Shown: positions 5,408-7,841 of the stretch, in pieces
How the letters are laid out: the number at the start of each line of letters is the position of its first letter
How positions within the stretch are numbered: position 1 is the first letter of the stretch
Notes under the pieces: model-generated
Seen by the model: the letters and a program-made list of their open reading frames with translations, nothing else
What the model was told of the DNA's origin: nothing
Database searches by the model: none
Source: an uncultured Lysobacterales bacterium
GTDB lineage: Bacteria; Pseudomonadota; Gammaproteobacteria; Xanthomonadales; SZUA-36
Direction: 5' to 3'
Assembly (NCBI GenBank): GCA_937995275.1
Contig: CALKKN010000026.1
Location: 1 to 7,841, forward strand
Length of the DNA stretch: 7,841 nt
Translations under genes and position numbers: made by a program

Positions 5408-6067
5408 CTACGTGACAATGATGCTCTGGCCGGCCTTCGCCGTGTCCCGACGGGATATGCGCTCGGGGATGTTCCTGCCCCGCGCCACGGCCGGGCGCCG
5501 GGCCATCCGCTGCAGCCACGCCTGCAGGTTGTCCAGGCCGCTGACGTCGATGCCGGACCATTCGTGGGTCACGGCCCAGGGCCACGCGGCAATGTCGGCG
5601 ATGCTGTATTCGTCGCAAATGTAGCCGCGCCCGGCGAGTTGCCCGTCGAGCACGCCCAGCAGGCGCCGTCCTTCGTGTTGATAACGGTCGATGGCCGCTG
5701 GAATCTTCTCCGGGAAATAGCGGAAAAACACGTTGGCCTGGCCCATCATGGGTCCGATCCCACCCATCTGGAACATCAGCCACTGGATCACCCGCGAGCG
5801 CGCTTTTTCCCCGCGCGGCAGCAGCTTTCCGGACTTTTCAGCCAGGTACATAAGGATCGCGCCCGACTCGAACACCACGAAGTCCTCGTTGCCGCGGTCG
5901 ACGATCACGGGGATGCGCCCGTTGGGATTCATTGCCAGGAACTCCGGCGTGCGCTGGTCCCCGCCACGCAGGTCGACCGGATGAACCACGTAGTCCATGC
6001 CGATCTCCTCGAGCATGATTGAGACCTTGTAGCCATTCGGGGTGGGCGATGAGTAGAGTTCGATCAT
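5408..6067 (-). CDS. yfcG: Nu-class glutathione transferase / GSH-dependent disulfide reductase, YfcG-like
   Basis: A 219-residue cytosolic thioredoxin-fold protein. Residues 1-80 form the N-terminal GSH-binding domain: [14 protein letters not shown] carries T9-P10-N11, the Thr/Asn pair that replaces the usual Tyr or Ser in YfcG; RIPVI (51-55) has the cis-proline; and E67-S68 (FESGAI) bind the glutathione gamma-glutamyl part. Residues about 88-205 form the all-helical C-terminal domain with [16 protein letters not shown] and the N-capping [11 protein letters not shown], both strongly YfcG-like. E. coli YfcG is a disulfide-bond reductase that uses two GSH molecules; I infer the same activity from these motifs, not from a search. 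The start at 6067 gives the exact family N-terminus, although the ribosome site before it is weak. The gene is divergent from the GNAT gene and convergent with the sigma-factor operon (27 nt apart). The symbol denotes similarity; orthology is unproven. Confidence 0.93.
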   Translation of the reverse strand: MIELYSSPTPNGYKVSIMLEEIGMDYVVHPVDLRGGDQRTPEFLAMNPNGRIPVIVDRGNEDFVVFESGAILMYLAEKSGKLLPRGEKARSRVIQWLMFQMGGIGPMMGQANVFFRYFPEKIPAAIDRYQHEGRRLLGVLDGQLAGRGYICDEYSIADIAAWPWAVTHEWSGIDVSGLDNLQAWLQRMARRPAVARGRNIPERISRRDTAKAGQSIIVT

Positions 6068-6100
6068 GGTTCTGATCAGGGTGGCGATTTACGAAGGGGA

Positions 6101-6109
6101 ATTCTAACA
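6101..6109 (-). promoter_or_regulatory. Extended -10 promoter candidate for the YfcG-like gene
   Basis: On the minus strand, 6109 to 6101 reads TGTTAGAAT, an extended -10 (TGn followed by TAGAAT, five of six matches to TATAAT). No good -35 lies 16-18 bp upstream, which is normal for extended -10 promoters. Transcription would begin near 6094 and give a leader of about 27 nt. The remainder of the 165-nt divergent spacer is GC-rich with a 10-bp palindrome GCCGGCCGGC at 6172-6181 and no other clear signal. Confidence 0.4.
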
Positions 6110-6210
6110 GCACCCGGCCGACGCGCGCGTCCGGGGCGGGCGACACCTGCCGTTCGGCGGTTTCCGGATGCGCCGGCCGGCAAACCCCCGGACTTTCGGG
6201 GCCGGGGATG

Positions 6211-6232
6211 GGCGGCTACAATTCCAGCCGCC
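6211..6232 (+). promoter_or_regulatory. Hairpin containing a -10-like box directly before the GNAT start codon
   Basis: GGCGGCT (6211-6217) and AGCCGCC (6226-6232) are perfect 7-bp inverted arms around an 8-nt loop, ending at the base just before the ATG at 6233. The loop and left arm hold TACAAT (6217-6222, five of six to TATAAT). If that is the -10, transcription would begin near 6229, only about four bases before the ATG. The 17-bp-upstream hexamer (TTTCGG, 6194-6199) is a poor -35. Confidence 0.4.
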
Positions 6233-6736
6233 ATGAGCATCAGCCGTTCCCCGATTTCGTGCCTGATCCGGCCGATTCGAAAAGACGACAATGAAGACGT
6301 TGCGCGTATCGTCCGCGACGTGATGACCGAATTCGGCGCGGTCGGCTGGGATTTTTCGATCTCGGATCCCGAGGTGGGTGCGATGTTCGAGGCCTACCCC
6401 GCCCCCGAAGCAGCGTTTTTCGTCGTGGAACACGCCGGCCGCGTGCTCGGCTGCGGGGGCATGGGGCCGCTGGCGGACGGTCCACCGGACGTCTGCGAGC
6501 TGCGCAAGATGTATTTCCGGCCGGAACTCCGCGGGACGGGCATGGGGGCGAAGCTGCTGGCCCTGATACTGGCTGCCGGGCGGGATGCGGGCTACCGCCG
6601 TTGCTACCTGGAAACCCTGGGCAACATGAATGATGCCCGCCGCCTGTACCAGAAGCACGGCTTCGAGGTCATCGACCGGCCGTTGGGCAACACCGGCCAT
6701 TCCGGCTGCAACGCCTGGATGATCAGGGATTTGTAG
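6233..6736 (+). CDS. GNAT-family N-acetyltransferase
   Basis: A 167-residue cytosolic acetyltransferase of the GCN5-related fold. Beta-1 is LIRPIRKDDNEDVARIV (about 11-27). The acetyl-CoA pyrophosphate loop is R100-G-T-G-M-G105 after CELRKMYFRPEL, fitting the (R/Q)xxGx(G/A) signature, and is followed by helix AKLLALILAAGRDAG. Strand RRCYLETL and helix NDARRLYQKHGFEVI complete motifs A and B, with Y139 in the place of the usual general-acid tyrosine. The ending, PLGNTGHSGCNAWMIRDL, is typical of a bacterial GNAT subgroup with a GxTGHxGCxAW tail; its acceptor substrate is not known to me. The start at 6233 is chosen because it precedes the first strand by about ten residues; no Shine-Dalgarno sequence is visible. 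It converges with the acyl-CoA synthetase gene with 18 nt between stop codons. Confidence 0.93.
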   Translation: MSISRSPISCLIRPIRKDDNEDVARIVRDVMTEFGAVGWDFSISDPEVGAMFEAYPAPEAAFFVVEHAGRVLGCGGMGPLADGPPDVCELRKMYFRPELRGTGMGAKLLALILAAGRDAGYRRCYLETLGNMNDARRLYQKHGFEVIDRPLGNTGHSGCNAWMIRDL

Positions 6737-6754
6737 CCACCGGCTGGACAGGCG

Positions 6755-7841
6755 TCAGGCGAGTTCTTCGCGCAGCACGAATTTCAGTATCTTGCCGGTG
6801 GCGTTACGCGGCAACTCATCCCGGATCTCGAGGCGGCTCGGGTGCTTGTAGCCGGCCAGGTGGCCCCTGCAATGGCGCAGCACCGATTCGAGATCCAGGC
6901 TCTCCCCGGGCTTCAGCACGACGACGGCGCAGCCGCTTTCGCCCCACTTCGGGTCGGGTACGCCGATCACCGCCACTTCGGCGATTTCAGGCAGCATGTA
7001 GAGCACGCTCTCGACCTCCGCCGGATAGACGTTTTCCCCGCCGGAGATGTACATGTCCTTGATGCGGTCCTCGATCGTGATGTAACCCTCTTCGTCCATG
7101 CGGCCAATGTCGCCGGACCGCAGCCACCCGTCCACGAAGGCCGCGGCGTTGGCCTCGGGCCGGCGCCAGTACTCGGTGGTGACGTTGGCCCCGCGCATCC
7201 AGATTTCCCCCTGCTCGCCCGGCGCCGCCTCCTCGGTCTCCGACTTCATGATCTTCATCTGCGTGAACAGCGCCGGTTTGCCGGCAGAGCCGATGCGGTG
7301 CGGCACGTCCTCGCGCAACAGGCTGCAGGCGAGGCCGGTCGTTTCGGTCATCCCGTAGACCTCGACGATCGGCACGCCGTGCTCGTACCACCAGCGCAGC
7401 AGGGGTTCCGGCATCGGCTCCGCGCCACCGGCCGCTATGACGATGCGTGAAAAATCGGCCCGCGCACAGTCGGGATGCATCCGCATGGCGCTGTAAATCG
7501 AGGGCAGCGCCAGGAAGTGGGTGACGCCGTATTCCTCGCTGGTGAGCGCCTCGATCATCGCGCCGGGCTCGAACATCCGCTCGACGAGCGCCGTCGCGCC
7601 GAAGAACATCGCCGGTACGGAGAATCCCATCATCGCGCCGATGTGAAACAGCGGCATCACCGCGTAGCTGACGGTGTTGCGGTCGGCCTCGAAATTGATC
7701 GCCTCGTTCATGACCGCCGCCAGCACCATGCCGTGGCTGATGACCACGCCCTTGGGGCGGCCGGTGGTGCCGGACGAATACATCAGCATGGCCTGGTCGG
7801 CGGTCGCCAGGTCGATCATGCCGTCGAACGCCCTGGCCCCG
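6755..7841 (-). CDS. Acyl-CoA synthetase (AMP-binding), 5' end outside the window
   Basis: The C-terminal 361 residues of an adenylate-forming ligase that activates a carboxylic acid, probably a fatty acid, to its CoA thioester through an acyl-AMP. The frame is open through the window edge (codons for ARAFDG precede the ATG at 7819), so roughly 150-180 N-terminal residues are missing compared with the usual 500-550. Visible signatures in order: the nucleotide loop YSSGTTGRPKG (7780-7748), the YGMTET adenine motif (7357-7340), WLRSGDIG with the ribose-binding Asp, DRIKDMYISGGENVYPAEVE (hinge and A8 motif), and the catalytic lysine in NATGKILK near the C-terminus. The wording resembles the FadD/medium- or long-chain fatty-acid CoA ligase group; chain length and substrate cannot be read from the sequence. 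All catalytic motifs are intact, so this is a partial view and not a pseudogene. Confidence 0.95.
   Translation of the reverse strand, partial: GARAFDGMIDLATADQAMLMYSSGTTGRPKGVVISHGMVLAAVMNEAINFEADRNTVSYAVMPLFHIGAMMGFSVPAMFFGATALVERMFEPGAMIEALTSEEYGVTHFLALPSIYSAMRMHPDCARADFSRIVIAAGGAEPMPEPLLRWWYEHGVPIVEVYGMTETTGLACSLLREDVPHRIGSAGKPALFTQMKIMKSETEEAAPGEQGEIWMRGANVTTEYWRRPEANAAAFVDGWLRSGDIGRMDEEGYITIEDRIKDMYISGGENVYPAEVESVLYMLPEIAEVAVIGVPDPKWGESGCAVVVLKPGESLDLESVLRHCRGHLAGYKHPSRLEIRDELPRNATGKILKFVLREELA

Overview
The window looks like a chromosomal piece of a GC-rich gammaproteobacterium. Three things suggest this: a TonB-dependent outer-membrane receptor of the type abundant in free-living Gammaproteobacteria and Alphaproteobacteria, a YfcG-like glutathione transferase, and a solitary REP-type palindrome with the GTAG head (GTAGGAGCGGCTTCAGCCGC) typical of Pseudomonas/Xanthomonas-like genomes. 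The species cannot be named from the sequence. There are no rRNA or tRNA genes, insertion sequences, CRISPR arrays or phage genes. Eight genes are complete and one is cut by the right edge.

Left block, all on the minus strand and read from right to left: a 749-residue TonB-dependent receptor (3848 to 1599), a strong intrinsic terminator (1581 to 1548), a GcvA-type LysR regulator (1384 to 482) and a small secreted protein of unknown function (390 to 40). Each appears to have its own promoter. The regulator is preceded by a full-consensus sigma-54 (-24/-12) element at 1446-1431, the most distinctive regulatory signal in the window. The secreted protein has a sigma-70-like promoter at 459-431.

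The divergent spacer 3849-4134 separates the receptor from a plus-strand operon. It is dense in structure: a 17-nt palindrome in the receptor leader, a compound dyad overlapping the predicted receptor -35, the REP palindrome, and a near-perfect 13-bp direct repeat.

Middle block, plus strand: three tightly packed genes (4135-5380) encode a small three-helix membrane protein resembling DUF6249 proteins, an ECF-type sigma factor, and a small two-helix membrane protein that overlaps the sigma gene by 8 nt and could be its membrane-bound regulator. It has no zinc-binding anti-sigma motif. I infer a membrane-stress or envelope-sensing sigma switch. This is the best candidate for a poorly described system here.

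Right block: a YfcG-like glutathione transferase/disulfide reductase (minus) is divergent from a GNAT acetyltransferase (plus). The GNAT gene is followed convergently by the C-terminal two thirds of an acyl-CoA synthetase (minus), whose 5' end lies beyond the window. These look like ordinary metabolic genes. The GNAT gene has a -10-like TACAAT so close to its ATG, within a 7-bp hairpin, that its mRNA may be nearly leaderless.
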